From the NCBI GenBank assembly GCA_963921795.1, contig OY997660.1:2218745-2282744 (forward strand): a stretch of DNA of 64,000 nucleotides, given 5' to 3'. Below are positions 43,069-54,134 of this stretch, one piece after another (position 1 is the stretch's first letter; each line of letters starts with the position of its first letter). The notes under the pieces are model-generated. The model worked only from the letters and a program-made list of their open reading frames with translations, had not been told where the DNA came from and did not search any database. The position numbers and the translations under genes were made by a program. The DNA is from Nannobrachium achirus. Taxonomy: Eukaryota; Chordata; Actinopteri; Myctophiformes; Myctophidae.

Positions 43069-43728
43069 TTGGTCAAAGCCCACAACAGCTACTGTACACC
43101 CCAATTAAAACCAAAACACCATCTACAGTTACAACGGATACTACTTATTAACATTGAGCTAGATCCAAAACTCTTATTATTAGGCCTTTACCCGATTGGC
43201 CATAGGATAAAAAACAACGAGATAAAACCTCTGGATCTTGGGTTCCTACAAGCCAAAAGGGTTATCGCCCTTTCATGGAAAAAGACAGGGAAACCTAGCA
43301 TCGCTCAGTGGTTTAAGGAACTGCCTTGTGCCTTCCACTAGAAAGAATCACATACACTCTCATAAAACAAACAGGAGCTGTTTGAGAAGATATGGGGGAG
43401 CTTTGTTCAGTATATAAAGGGCAATGACCTTTCTCACTTGATGGAGGAATCGGAGGTGGGGTAATTGCACTCTCTGCAGGCACTTGTTCGGCCTTGTGGC
43501 TTGGGACTCTGTAAGTGTTAATGGTACATGTGCTCATTTTTGTTTGTTTTTATTTTTGTAAGCTGATGTTTTTGTTTTTGTTTCTCGTATGTAGTGTCAT
43601 TCAAGTTATTTTATTGCAGTTTGTATTTTCATTTTCATTGTCATGTATTTGTATTTGTTATATGTGTCTCTAAAAAAGCAAAAAAAGAAAGAAAATAAAC
43701 ATATTGTTTTAAAAAAAAAAAGAAAAAA
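43069..43728 (+). pseudogene. L1/Tx1-like LINE ORF2 C-terminus with poly(A) tail
   Basis: Encodes PKLLLLGLYPIGHRIKNNEI and SWKKTGKPSIAQWFKELP, then a stop; similarity continues in another frame (LFEKIWGSF). A T-rich 3' UTR leads to AATAAACATATTG and a poly(A) tail near 43710-43720. Poly(A) is typical of L1-clade elements, unlike the (CAAT)n-tailed LINEs here. No RT motif remains. Confidence 0.72.
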
Positions 43729-44490
43729 ACACCATCTTGCATGCCATGCAGTCTCTCTGCTGCAGGAGGTCAAACAATGATCTGCTGTAGGGGAGTCGCT
43801 GTCTCTTTACACATACCACGCAGGCACGCACAAACGCACGCACACATGCATGCACGCACACGGTATAGACGGGTTTCTGGTCCACGTTACACTGATAAAA
43901 CTAGATGCGTGCGCAGGGTCCGTACCAAAATTAGCCAATGAAACCAGCGCTCCCCAAAACAACAGGTTTGGGGATTGGACGGAATTGATTACATGATACA
44001 GTCAGCTGTGCATTTAGTCTCAATGTTTGTAAACAAGAAACCCGTCCATATGCCGCCTCTCAACGCCATAACGTCGCGGCTGGAGAGGCGTCGGGCTACC
44101 CTCATGGCCCCCAGCCCACCAACCACCCATGAGGTGAACGTGGAGGGTGAAAATGGGCCCTTACCTGGACAGGCCAGGAGTTCCTGGCCAAATAGCACCG
44201 CCAGCACGGCTTGGTGGTGTTTGGTACAGAGGAGAACTATAGGAAACTGAGCCAGTGTGACCAGGTCACAACCAAACCCTCTCCCATAGAACTTCCTATC
44301 AGTTACATTGAAATGTAGCCTATTCATTCATTTAAAATTAAATATGATAAATTCTTGATAAAGCAAACGTTACCGAGTATTTCTGCAATACTATGATAGG
44401 CCTATATGTCTAATTTATATCAGTATGAATAAGAAATACTGTTATGTTATTGTTTTAGACCTATATGGACGGTACATTTAAGACCTGCCC
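43729..44490. other. Non-coding, no gene seen
   Basis: A 91-codon plus-strand frame and a 112-codon minus-strand frame overlap at 43975-44327, but neither shows a recognisable domain or splice context. Confidence 0.4.
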
Positions 44491-44648
44491 AAGGCCAGTG
44501 TAACAGTTGTGCTCTGTACACGGCTACTATGTGGGCAGGGTGCTACCATTTGTAATGGTTCTAATGACCAAGGCCAGTCTAATAGTTGTGCTCTGTACAC
44601 AGCTACTATGTGGGCAGGGTGCTACCATTTGTAATGCTTCTAATGAGT
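44491..44648. repeat. 78-bp unit duplicated in tandem
   Basis: AAGGCCAGTGTAACAGTTGTG and AAGGCCAGTCTAATAGTTGTG each begin a unit with GGGCAGGGTGCTACCATTTG. Confidence 0.9.
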
Positions 44649-44764
44649 GGAAAGACAACAGTGATGAACTCCGCTGTCCTCCGCCACATCAAGAGGAGGG
44701 TCGCAAGCCTCACAGGGCGACCGTAAGTCTGTGTGTGTGTGTGTGTGTGTGTGTCCTTTCACCA

Positions 44765-44897
44765 ACCCCACCTTTAGGGTGTGGGCACTGATGACATGGA
44801 GGAGAGAACACGCCCCCAGCACCCACAGCGTCCCCCAGAGGGAATCGAACCCAGGACCTTCTAGCTGTGAGGCAACAGAGCTACCCACTGTACTACC
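44765..44897 (-). mobile_element. tRNA-derived SINE
   Basis: Minus strand: GTGGGTAGCTCTGTTGCCTC (A-box region, 44877-44887) and B box GGTTCGATTCC (44841-44851), followed by the CTCTGGGGGACGCTG body. A familiar teleost tRNA-like SINE head. Confidence 0.8.
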
Positions 44898-44945
44898 ATT
44901 GTCAACATGTGTTATATGTTATAGCAAACAATAAGACAATTCTGC

Positions 44946-45213
44946 TTTGATGTCATATACTGTATGTTACATAGACCATCATTATGATGTCATATACTGT
45001 ATGTTACATAGACCATCATTACGATGTCATATACTGTATGTCACATAGACCATCATTATGATGTCATATACTGTATGTTACATAGACCATCATTATGATG
45101 TCATATACTGTATGTTACATAGACCATCATTATGATGTCATATACTGTATGTTACATAGACCATCATTATGATGTCATATACTGTATGTCACTAGACCAT
45201 CATTATGATGTCA
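44946..45213. repeat. 37-bp minisatellite
   Basis: About seven copies of a unit containing GATGTCATATACTGTATGTT and ACATAGACCATCATTAT. Confidence 0.92.
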
Positions 45214-45345
45214 TAATACGTAGACCAGGGGCATTCTAGGACCAGACCTTTTGGGGGCAAAACAAATGAAAAAGGACAATCAATTTAAAAATAATAAAAT
45301 AAAGCTTTAAAGATAAACATGTAAGAATAGAATAGAGTAAAACTA

Positions 45346-46085
45346 TCTCTCCTACACCATCTGTCTGTCTCTCCTACACCATCTGTCCAACTGTCTGTCT
45401 CTCCTACACTGTCTCCCTCTCAGCTGTCCAACTGTCTGTCTCTCCTACACTGTCTCCCTCTCAGCTGTCCAACTGTCTGTCTCTCCTACACTGTCTCCCT
45501 CTCAGCTGTCCAACTGTCTGTCTCTCCTACACTGCACACTGTCTCCCTCTCAGCTGTCCAACTGTCTGTCTCTCCTACACTGTCTCCCTCTCAGCTGTCC
45601 TACTGTCTGTCTCTCCTACACTGTCTCCCTCTCAGCTGTCCTACTGTCTGTCTCTCCTACACTGTCTCCCTCTCAGCTGTCCAACTGTCTGTCTCTCCTA
45701 CACTGTCTCCCTCTCAGCTGTCCAACTGTCTGTCTCTCCTACACCATCTCTCTCTCAGCTGTCCAACTGTTTGTCTCTCCTACACTGTCTCCCTCTCAGC
45801 TGTCCTACTGTCTGTCTGTCTCTCCTACACCATCTCTCTCTCAGCTGTCCAACTGTTTGTCTCTCCTACACTGTCTCCCTCTCAGCTGTCCTACTGTCTG
45901 TCTCTCCTACACTGTCTCTCTCTCAGCTGTCCAACTGTCTGTCTCTCCTACACCATCTCTCTCTCAGCTGTCCAACTGTTTGTCTCTCCTACACTGTCTC
46001 CCTCTCAGCTGTCCTACTGTCTGTCTCTCCTACACTGTCTCCCTCTCAGCTGTCCTACTGTCTGTCTCTCCTACACTGTCTCCCT
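45346..46085. repeat. ~41-bp pyrimidine-rich minisatellite
   Basis: About 17 units of CTCTCAGCTGTCCAACTGTC plus TGTCTCTCCTACACTGTCTC with point variants. Open frames across it are by-products. Confidence 0.92.
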
Positions 46086-46886
46086 TTGGGAAAAGTTTAC
46101 TTTTTGTATTTTCCCATTCAAGTCAATGGAGAAAATGTATTCACTAATAAATGAATATAAATTAAACTATATGGTGCATCTCTAGAGGGCAACCACACTA
46201 ACAACACTAAAGTAATCATTAATTATTTAGTCAAAACAAATGTTCTACTTCTTGGTTATCACTACTAATGACAAATACACCAGTCATGATGCTGCACTCA
46301 GATGCCACCCTGTGGCCAAATTGTGTAACTGCACCTTCATGCAGCACAACAAGTCAATGATGAAAGTCATGCAAACAGCAACACACTGACTGAACTGAGA
46401 CGCTTGGTTCTGGAGATAAATGGTATCAATGGAAACCCATGGACCTGTAAGGGTCCATTTAGAACCCACTGGAGGAACCCTGGGGGTCCCTGGACCCCAG
46501 TTTGAGAAGCACCGCACTGAGCTCATTTCAAAGGTAGAGTTGAGCTACTTTAAGAGTTTAGTAAAAGTGGAAGCCATGCTTTGTTTATGATTCCAGGACT
46601 TCTGTTGTGATCATTGTTCTTTACATGTAAACATTGTTATCTTTAATTATTGTGAGCCTCCCTGAAGGTCTTAACATTATTCTGTTGTGATTGAAATGAA
46701 AATGTCCTCCTTCCAAAGTTCCGCTCCATAATTCCACTTTTCTGGTGTATTTATTGTGCAGTTGTGATGAACACAGCAGTGATGCTCATTTCTGTAGGAT
46801 GTTCTGTATTGGGTAACATGGCATTGGTTGGACCTCACGTTGGTCTGACAACCCTAAACCTAACCTTAAGACTGTAATAAAAATAT
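46086..46886. other. Non-coding; MITE-like GGGTCCCTGGACCCC near 46490
   Basis: 46435-46515 resembles the right end of the 26362-type hAT (CCTGGACCCCAGTTTGAGAA). No gene seen. Confidence 0.45.
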
Positions 46887-47045
46887 GGACGATGCTAGGA
46901 AGGAGACACAGAACACAACATTGATTACATGTAATCAACTTTACTGTCAAAATTTCTGCTTGGCCTCTATCCAGATGGACACAGACTTAAAACCAGTGAA
47001 ATCAAGTTTATTGACATTTGTCTTTTACAGGCTAAGAGAATAATT

Positions 47046-47239
47046 GCATTGTTATGGAAAAGAGAAGTGCTTTTGTTTTTGTAGTTATTGTCGTTTTCCT
47101 TTTTTTATGGTTTTGTGTTTTTTCATGCTATTGTATTTTTGTTTTTTCAGGCTTTTTGTTTCATAAATGTATATAAAATGTTGTAATATTTTCTGCTGAA
47201 AAAGGAAAAAGTCTAATAAATATATTGTTAAAAAAAAAC
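47046..47239 (+). mobile_element. LINE 3' end with poly(A)
   Basis: T-rich UTR, AATAAATATATTG and an A-run at 47230, as in the 43069 element. Absent at the matching place in copy 1. Confidence 0.6.
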
Positions 47240-47572
47240 TTTACTGTCACTATAATCTGAAATAATAGTCTCTTCCTGGTGTTCCTAAACGTAACCTCTG
47301 TAATCAATGCCTAAACATTTAAACCTTATTGATACCCTTAACCTCAGTAAACAGTTAATCCTAACCTTATTCCTAACCTTAACCACAGTCAGTAAAACAA
47401 AAACAGAATACAAGAACGGCCCAACGGAGTGGTCACTGTGAGATCTGGAGGGGGAAAAAGACATGTTTAACTGTAAGCCTAAAACAAAACAAAAAAAGCA
47501 CATCTACAAGCTCATCACGGATAGTTAACAACATTAACACACACTAATACTAGACCAATACTAAACCACGCA

Positions 47573-47712
<140 letters not shown>

Positions 47713-48094
47713 GGTTTCCCAAAGTGGGTGCTGTGGCACCCTAGGGTGCTGTGATGCCAGTCCAAAGGTGACCCAGAATAATCTGATAACATTTGGAATT
47801 CATCATCAATATCACTACATTATGCTTAGTGAAACACACCTGATTTGCACTGTACTTGATGAGTTCTTTTTCCAACAACCTCAACTCTCTTTACCAAAAA
47901 GAACAGCAGATCTACAAGCTGTGAGCTTGTATTTCTGGTGAACCTTCCCCCCAGAATAGTGATGCTGGGGTTCAAGTGGTTAAACATCAAGTATAAAGTT
48001 ATTTTCACTCAGTTCTGATGGAAACTGATATTTCTCAGTAACATATCGTATCTTAGTGAGAAAGATGTGCATATATTATTTATGTAGAGTAATA

Positions 48095-48720
48095 TTGATT
48101 GATTGAAGAGTTTATGAACAGTTTGCAATAGGAAAAAAGTACAGTTTCATGACAGCACAAATCACTGGTACAAGGTCAACTAAAAGGAGATCCTAGTAAG
48201 CTTTACTTCATGTATCTCATATAACATTGAATAGAACACAGTACTTTATGTATCTCATATAACATTGAATAGAACACAGTACTTTATGTATCTCATATAA
48301 CATTGAAAGACAGACAGATAGAACACAGTACTTTATGTATCTCATATAACATTGAATAGAACACAGTACTTTATGTATCTCATATAACATTGAAAGACAG
48401 ACAGATGGAACACAGTACTTTATGTATCTCATATAACATTGAAAGACAGATAGAACACAGTACTTTATGTATCTCATATAACATTGAAAGACAGATAGAA
48501 CACAGTACTTTATGTATCTCATATAACATTGAAAGACAGATAGAACACAGTACTTTATGTATCTCATATAACATTGAAAGACAGATAGAACACAGTACTT
48601 TATGTATCTCATATAACACTAGACAGATAGAACACAGTACTTTATGTATCTCATATAACATTGAAAGACAGACAGATGGAACACAGTACTATGCATAGGA
48701 TAACATCAATAACAAAAGCA
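48095..48720 (-). mobile_element. LINE 3' UTR with expanded 43-49-bp VNTR
   Basis: As 34101-34616, but with about 11 VNTR units (48215-48690) against about seven, including a run of 43-bp variants (ACATTGAAAGACAGATAGAA). Confidence 0.88.
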
Positions 48721-49190
48721 GAAACGCTGTGCTGCCCATATTATCACCAGAACCCCTGCCATCAATCACATCACCCCTGTTTTATACCAACTCAGTTGGC
48801 TTCCCATCAAACAGCGCATGGACTATAAAATCCTCCTCCATACCTTCAAGGCCATCCATAACCTCGCCCCTCCATAGCTGTCTGACCTCCTCCATATTCC
48901 CCCCCCCCCCCCCCCCCCCCTCCCCCTCAGCCCGTGTCTCCACCATGGAGTTAGGAGCTTTCAGCCACTCTGCCCCTCACCTCTGGAACTCCCTCCCCCC
49001 TGACATCAGAAACACTGACTCAATCCCCACGTTTAAAACCCACCTGTTTAGGCAGGCATATTGAGTTCTGCTGCTCTGCTGCAAACTGGTCTGTTTCTGC
49101 TTTTAATTGTGATTTTGTATTAACTGTTGTTTTTAAGTTGTTGTACCTTGAGTGCCTTGAAAGACACCTTATAAATAAGATGTATTATTA
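48721..49190 (+). pseudogene. L2-like LINE C-terminal fragment (copy 2)
   Basis: Copy of 34617-35084 with a longer C-run. LWNSLPPDIRNTDSIPTFKT and RQAY are readable. Confidence 0.82.
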
Positions 49191-49469
49191 TTATTATGAA
49201 TAGAAAATAAAATAATAAAAAACAGGGTGATAAAAACAACAGAAGGGGGCTTAGTCTATTAACAAGTCACGAGTAGCAGAGTCTGAAGGTGACTTTTCAG
49301 ACCCATTTGATGTAAGATTTGAAAACTCCAAACAGCATATCTACAAGCTCACAGCTTGTAGATCTGCTGTTTTTTCGGTGAAGAGAGTTGAGCTATAAGC
49401 ATATTAGAGGCTGAGAGGTTAAACTGAAGTGATATTGATGAATTCCAGATATTAAATGCATGTGCGCGC

Positions 49470-49604
<135 letters not shown>

Positions 49605-49659
49605 CCATTCTCATTGAAATGCATTGGCGGATCCACTCTAGGTATTTAGGTGTGAGGGT

Positions 49660-50015
49660 ACCCTTACAAGTAAAAGTCTGGAATTGAAAATGTAATTGAG
49701 TAAAAGTACGGTAGTATTGGTATGAAAATGTACTTTAAGTACCAAAAGTAAAAATACTAAATGTTTGAAAATATCCAAAGTATAAAATAGGGCTAAAGTG
49801 GTTCATGTATGTTCTAACATATTATAATTTATATCTGCAAAGTAACTAAAGTTTGCAAAATGCAAATAGTGGAGTAAAAGTACAATATTTGGATCTGAAA
49901 TGTAGTGGAGTAGAAGTAAAGGTATTGGGAATACTCAAGTAGGCCTACTCAAATATTCAAATACCTCAAAACTGTACAGTACTTTAATAAATCTACTAAT
50001 AGCTACTTTACACAA
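49660..50015. mobile_element. Tol2-like (hAT-Ac) MITE
   Basis: Dense in AGTAAAAGTAC, AAGTACCAAAAGTAAAAATA and ATACTCAAGTA words at both ends in opposite orientation, as in ends of teleost Tol2-like elements. Present only in duplication copy 2. Confidence 0.65.
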
Positions 50016-50039
50016 CTGACAACTGCAACACACACAGAC

Positions 50040-50259
<220 letters not shown>

Positions 50260-50348
50260 AGTAGAGTTGCTAACCTAACGTTGTATTGATGTTTATAAAC
50301 TTGAGGCAGGACCTTAAATAGACTGTAAAAATATAGAACTACACTCAC

Positions 50349-50427
50349 CTCACGCTGCTTCCGCTCCGTCACTCAAACGGCTCCGTCTTACTTCCGGTGA
50401 ACGAGGAGCGATGAAAAGGTTCCGCCC
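50349..50427 (-). promoter_or_regulatory. Duplicate of the possible ETS/GC-box promoter
   Basis: ETS site 50389-50397 and donor GTGAG|GTGAGTG are both kept, with a few substitutions elsewhere. Confidence 0.35.
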
Positions 50428-50928
50428 AGCAGTCTGTATTTATGTATTATTATTAAATCATTATATTAGTATTTATTAATATATACTGGGACCTGATCTG
50501 TATTTATTTATTATTATGAAATCATTATATTAGTATTTATTAATATATGCTGGGACCTGATCTGTATTTATTTATTATTATTAAATCATTACTAGTAGTA
50601 GCCTATTTATTTATGCTGGGACTTCATCTATAGATTTGTATTTATTTATTATTATTAAATCATTATTATTAGTATTTATTTATATCTGCTGGGACCTCAT
50701 CTGTATTATTTATTATTATTAAATCATAATTAGTAGTATTTAGTTATTATTATTAAATCATTTAGTAGTATTTATTTATATAAGCTGGGACTTCATCTAT
50801 AGATTTGCATATATCTATTATTATTGTTAAATAATTGACTATTATTTGTATTCATTTATATTTGCTGGGACCTCATATTGGTATTCATTTATTCTCTCAA
50901 AATGGTAGATCTACAAGCTCACCAAGAG

Positions 50929-51088
50929 AGTACAAATGGAACCAAATGGACCCTTACAGCTCTGTAACTCTGAGAGTGTACAAATGGAACCAAATGGACC
51001 CTTACAGGTCTGTAACTGTGAGAGTGTACAAATGGAACCAAATGGACCCTTACAGCTCTGTAACTCTGAGAGTGTACAAATGGAACCA
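50929..51088. repeat. ~46-bp tandem repeat
   Basis: About 3.5 units of GTACAAATGGAACCAAATGG plus ACCCTTACAG and TCTGTAACT. Confidence 0.9.
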
Positions 51089-51250
51089 AACGCCTTACCG
51101 AAGGCCTTAAAGGAGTGCAAATCTCTAGCATCCTTTAAAACCGCCCTGAAAAACCACTCACAGGCCTTGCATCAGTGAACTGTCATGAAACTGTACCTTT
51201 TACTATGCAATACTTCTAATAAATACCTCAATCAATCAAACAATCAATGG
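51085..51250 (+). mobile_element. 5'-truncated LINE 3' end
   Basis: Encodes ALPKALKECKSLASFKTALK and a stop, then a UTR ending AATAAATACCTC and (AATC)n. It joins the ACCAAA of the preceding repeat unit. Confidence 0.82.
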
Positions 51251-51304
51251 AACCAAATTTGGTTCCATGTGAACACTCTCTATTTCTGACAATAATCATT
51301 AGAG

Positions 51305-52697
51305 CAGTGGTTCTCAACCAGTGGTCCGGGGACCACCTGTGGACCTTGAGGGGGTTCCAGGTGGTCCCCAGCTAAATGATGGAGAGTTGGTAACCAACCA
51401 TTTGGTTTCATTTTATCCTCTCAAGAGTTAAACTATTGTTAAACATCTGCATTAATTAATTTACAAGAAGTCTAGAAATTAAGAGAATGTAGAAGAATTG
51501 TTATTTTGATCAACGTTGGCCTGTTATCTCTCCTATGAGAACTTTAGCCAAAAATAGCAGATCTACAAGCTCACAACGCCTCGCAGTGAGCTTGTAGATC
51601 GGCTATTTTTGGCAAAGAGTTTTGGCGTATAAGGGGAAAAAGAGCAGACTAATAAAGGTCAAGTTTATTGAGTATTGACGGTTCAAGTGGTTAAATATCT
51701 GAAAACACAAATTGACATGAATCCAAAACACACTGATGATTGTGCTGTCAAACAATGAAACTATATGGAATCTATGAACAGGTTGTGGGGGTCCCTGCTT
51801 CATCTCTCTCTCAACTAAGGGGTCCCTGCTTCATCTCTCTCTCAACTAAGGGGTCCCTGTTTCATCTCTCTCTCAACTAAGGGGTCCCTGCTTCAACTTT
51901 CTCTCAACTAAGGGGTCCCTGCTTCATCTCTCTCTCTCTCAACTAAGGGGTCCCTGCTTCATCTCTCTCTCAACTAAGGGGTCCCTGCTTCAACTCTCTA
52001 CTCAACTAAGGGGTCCCTGCTTCATCTCTCTCTAAACTAAGGGGTCCCTGCTTCAACTCTCTCTCAACTAAGGGGTCCCTCCCTGCTTCATCTCTCTCTC
52101 AACTAAGGGGTCCCTGCTTCATCTCTCTCTCAACTAAGGGGTCCCTGCTTCAACTCTCTTTCAACTAAGGGGTCCCTGCTTCAACTCTCTCTCAATTAAG
52201 GGGTCCCTGCTTCATCTCTCTTTCAACTAAGGGGTCCCTGCTTCATCTCTCTCTCAACTAAGGGGTCCCTGCTTCATCTCTCTCTCAACTAAGGTGTCCC
52301 TGCTTCATCTCTCTTTCAACTAAGGGGTCCCTGCTTCATCTCTCTCTCAACTAAGGGGTCCCTGCTTCATCTCATTCTCAACTAAGGGGTCCCTGCTTCA
52401 ACTCTCTCTCAACTAAGGGGTCCCTGCTTCATCTCATTCTCAACTAAGGGGTCCCTGCTTCATCTCTCTCTCTCAACTAAGGGGTCCCTTCAACTCTCTC
52501 TCAACTAAGGGGTCCCTGCTTCATCTCTCTCTCAACTAAGGGGTCCCTGCTTCAACTCTCTCTCAACTAAGGGGTCCCTGCTTCATCTCTCTCTCAACTA
52601 AGGGGTCCCTGCTTCAACTCTCTCTCAACTAAAGGGTCCCTGCTTCATCTCTCTCTCAACTAAGGGGTCCCTGGCCTGAAAACGTTGAAGACCCCTG
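51305..52697 (+). mobile_element. hAT-type element with giant internal VNTR
   Basis: Left end CAGTGGTTCTCAACCAGTGG, right end GTTGAAGACCCCTG. Flanking octamers cattagag / atatagag match at 5 of 8, so the target duplication is doubtful. The hairpin core at 51546-51613 has outer arms GCCAAAAATAGC / GCTATTTTTGGC. Confidence 0.85.
51785..52672. repeat. 31-bp minisatellite inside a hAT element
   Basis: About 29 units of GGGGTCCCTGCTTCATCTCT plus CTCTCAACTAA, with TCATCT/TCAACT variants interspersed. Confidence 0.95.
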
Positions 52698-52989
52698 ATA
52701 TAGAGTGTTTGGTCTATCAAGTGCATCTCAAACCTTTCTGACTTCCCTTTCTGTACTTTCTGAATCAAAGTACTCTAAAATTATTAAGATATTTATGTAA
52801 ATATGTTGTTATAAACAAATAAGTATTCATTTCTTCTTCTGTAACAGTTGTGGTAGTCAGGTTCTTGATTTCATTTGGTTCAAAACTTTAGGTTTCAAAA
52901 CTTAAGGTTCTCACAAAGTTTCTTAATGTTTCATAATTAAATACAACTGCATTTCATAGTACCTCTGAGTACCCCTAGGGGTCAGTGTA
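52698..52989. other. Non-coding, no gene seen
   Basis: Nothing recognised. Confidence 0.4.
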
Positions 52990-53460
52990 GCCCCATTTAT
53001 AGAGCTATTTAACACTGTTACTGAACAAACACTCTATAGCAATGATTACTGTCACACTATAGAGCTATTTAACACTGTTACTGAACAAACACTCTATAGC
53101 AATGATTACTGTCACAATATAGAGCTATTTAACACTGTTACTGAACAAACACTATAGCAATGATTACTATCACGATATAGAGCTATTTAACACTGTTACT
53201 GAACAAACACTCTATAGCAATGATTACGGTCACAATATAGAGCTATTTTTTTAACACTGTTAATGAACAAACACTCTATAGCGAATATTAGCGATGATTA
53301 CTGTCACAATATAAAGCTATTTAACACTGTTACTGAACAAACACTCTATAGCGATGGTTACTGTCACAATATAGAGCTATTTAACACTGTTACTGAACAC
53401 TCTATAGCGATGATTACTGTCACAATATAGAGCTATTTAACACCGTTACTGAACACACAC
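52990..53460. repeat. ~60-bp minisatellite
   Basis: About eight units of TATAGAGCTATTTAACACTG, TTACTGAACAAACACTCTAT and AGCAATGATTACTGTCAC. The copy-1 counterpart at 37770-37870 has about two. Confidence 0.92.
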
Positions 53461-53463
53461 TGA

Positions 53464-53797
53464 CGGCCGGACTACACCAAGCCGTTTCGCGCGCGTCAGT
53501 GCGTATGCGTGCGTATGCGGGGCGCGCGCGCGTATGTGCGTTTTGGATAGATCCAATGTATATCAATTCAGCCGGCTACACCAGGCGTACGGATAGCGCG
53601 AACCACGGATACGCATTCCCTAAAAATAGGATCGGTTCTATTTTTTAAGCACGCCTTTGTACATAGACTATCTGGTCTTCCTCACATATACTCCCTCCTT
53701 GGTGTAGCCTGCGGAGCGTTTACGCATACGCGAGCCAGCCGAGCCTCTTCACGGACAGTACGCGCGTATGTGCACATTTTTTGGTGTAGTCCGGCCG
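53464..53797. mobile_element. MITE with 3-bp target duplication (PIF/Harbinger-like)
   Basis: Inverted ends CGGCCGGACTACACCA / TGGTGTAGTCCGGCCG, flanked by TGA at 53461-53463 and 53798-53800. The interior is CpG-rich with GCGTATGCG words. It sits inside the 60-bp minisatellite (the ATGATTACTG half-unit resumes after it). Confidence 0.75.
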
Positions 53798-54134
53798 TGA
53801 TGATTACTGCGTGTGCGCGTGTGTGCGCACGTGTGCGTACAGAATAACCCTCACTTCAAAAAGTTACATTCAAAATGTTTTTATTTCATAATATTTTATT
53901 GTTGTTTTTATCAAAACATTGTATCAGGGTTTAATGTAACTTTGGCACAATGTAAATAGAATAGCAATGGTTTCATTTTATTGAAAATATGAGTAAATAT
54001 AAATGTTTTACATTTTATAATTACATCTTACAGGTAAAATAACAAACAAAACAAAACAAAAATACATGATTCTCAAAACCCTTCATTAGAGTAATTGTAT
54101 TTTTGTTTTCATTATCAATAAAACTTTACAGTAT
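53798..54134. other. Non-coding, AT-rich
   Basis: Flank of the LINE insertion. Nothing else recognised. Confidence 0.4.

Noticed and set aside
43975-44327. Overlapping plus- and minus-strand frames as genes
   Set aside because: No domain, no splice signals, codon content unremarkable; likely chance frames in GC-richer DNA.
45771-46154. Leucine-rich looking frame
   Set aside because: Pyrimidine-rich minisatellite translated by chance; not an LRR.
46935-47246. AACTTTACTGTCA on both sides as a target-site duplication of the A-tailed segment
   Set aside because: The sequence after the left copy is shared with duplication copy 1, so it is not inserted DNA; the match is not a clean target duplication.
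51785-52672. CRISPR-like regular repeats
   Set aside because: Units are contiguous with no unique spacers and lie inside a eukaryotic hAT element. The same applies to 57690-58530 and 48215-48690.
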